Origin: an uncultured Sulfitobacter sp.
GTDB lineage: Bacteria > Pseudomonadota > Alphaproteobacteria > Rhodobacterales > Rhodobacteraceae
Reading direction: 5' to 3'
Length of the DNA stretch: 64,000 bases
Assembly (NCBI GenBank): GCA_947501805.1
Contig: CANMXJ010000006.1
Coordinates: forward strand, 175,977-239,976
Position numbers and translations under genes: made by a program. Each line of letters begins with the position of its first letter. Position 1 is the first letter of the stretch. This document shows, one piece after another, positions 63,851 to 64,000 of the stretch. The notes under the pieces were generated by a model. It was given only the letters and a program-made list of their open reading frames with translations, did no database searches and was not told the DNA's origin.

Positions 63851-64000
63851 TTACACATTCACCTGCGGTTTCATGTCGTCTTTGTTGATGCCTGCGACGG
63901 AGACGGGTTTTTTCATGGCGTCGCGGCGGAAGGGTTCGCCGAGCTCCTGGTTCAGCACCACCTCGATAAACGTGGTCACACCGTCCTTCATCTGCTCTTT
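63851..64000 (-). CDS. xsc: sulfoacetaldehyde acetyltransferase, C-terminal end only
   Basis: Only the last 49 residues are in the window; the gene starts beyond the right edge. The peptide ends VAGINKDDMKPQVNV, which matches my memory of the Xsc C-terminus, and contains TTFIEVVLNQELGEPFRR. Xsc is a thiamine-diphosphate enzyme that cleaves sulfoacetaldehyde to acetyl phosphate and sulfite. The call is supported mainly by position upstream of pta and the TauE exporter. Confidence 0.75.
   Translation of the reverse strand, partial: KEQMKDGVTTFIEVVLNQELGEPFRRDAMKKPVSVAGINKDDMKPQVNV

Overview
The window looks like a chromosomal piece of a marine alphaproteobacterium of the Rhodobacterales (Roseobacter group). 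This is inferred from gene content: DUF1523 and DUF5928-type proteins that I know mainly from this order, a glnK-amtB pair, and a taurine/sulfoacetaldehyde block (xsc, pta, TauE exporter, soeABC). Most genes are moderately GC-rich. There are no rRNA genes, tRNAs, CRISPR arrays, insertion sequences or prophage blocks that I can see, and genes are packed tightly with many 4-nt ATGA overlaps.

Left part (1-5.7 kb): an ECF sigma factor overlaps the start of a membrane-anchored von Willebrand A protein that runs off the left edge. Divergent from them is an exported lambda-lysozyme-like muramidase. Then come succinate-semialdehyde dehydrogenase (gabD) and an MFS transporter.

5.77-13.26 kb: an eight-gene co-directional operon that I cannot assign to a known pathway. 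Its order is a coiled-coil protein, a small two-helix membrane protein, an unknown soluble protein, a large AAA+ ATPase, an AT-rich unknown protein, another unknown protein, a second small membrane protein, and a DUF1523 membrane protein. Six of the overlaps or spacings are 13 nt or less. The fifth gene counts at about 44% GC, while single sampled lines of its neighbours count at 62-67%, so it looks like a later insertion. It carries an arginine/histidine motif reminiscent of HEPN RNases. This operon is the best candidate for an undescribed system.

13.3-35.7 kb: a GT14-type glycosyltransferase (DUF5928 C-terminus) lies divergent to a sulfotransferase. Then follow smpB, a glutathione transferase, a mercaptopyruvate-type sulfurtransferase and an aromatic aminotransferase. 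The nitrogen pair glnK-amtB comes next, then a class A penicillin-binding protein and a PhzF protein. A type I secretion ABC/HlyD pair follows, then a tight housekeeping run (RidA, glycerophosphodiesterase, FemAB-like GNAT, pterin dehydratase, MscS). The stretch ends with peroxiredoxin, a ferredoxin-reductase-like flavoprotein, rsmD, an aminotransferase, and an ArsR/SRPBCC pair whose promoter appears autoregulated and leaderless.

35.7-56.5 kb: mostly core genes. These are map, sfsA, a CinA-like protein, acetyltransferases, an AhpD-like protein, two OmpA proteins, a LysR regulator, a ZntB/CorA transporter and 2,4-dienoyl-CoA reductase. They also include rppH, adenosine kinase with nth, an Ada-like regulator/methyltransferase, and tRNA-modification functions split between two genes (mnmD and an MnmC2-like oxidase). 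A transporter and a lytic transglycosylase close this stretch.

56.6-64 kb: dapA, then on the minus strand xsc (C-terminal end only), pta, a TauE/SafE exporter, soeA, soeB and soeC. Together these suggest that sulfoacetaldehyde (from taurine or related sulfonates) is cleaved by Xsc to acetyl phosphate and sulfite. Pta would convert the acetyl phosphate to acetyl-CoA, and the sulfite would be exported by TauE or oxidised at the membrane by SoeABC. Start codons were re-chosen where the ORF track ran too far upstream; reasons are given in the entries.
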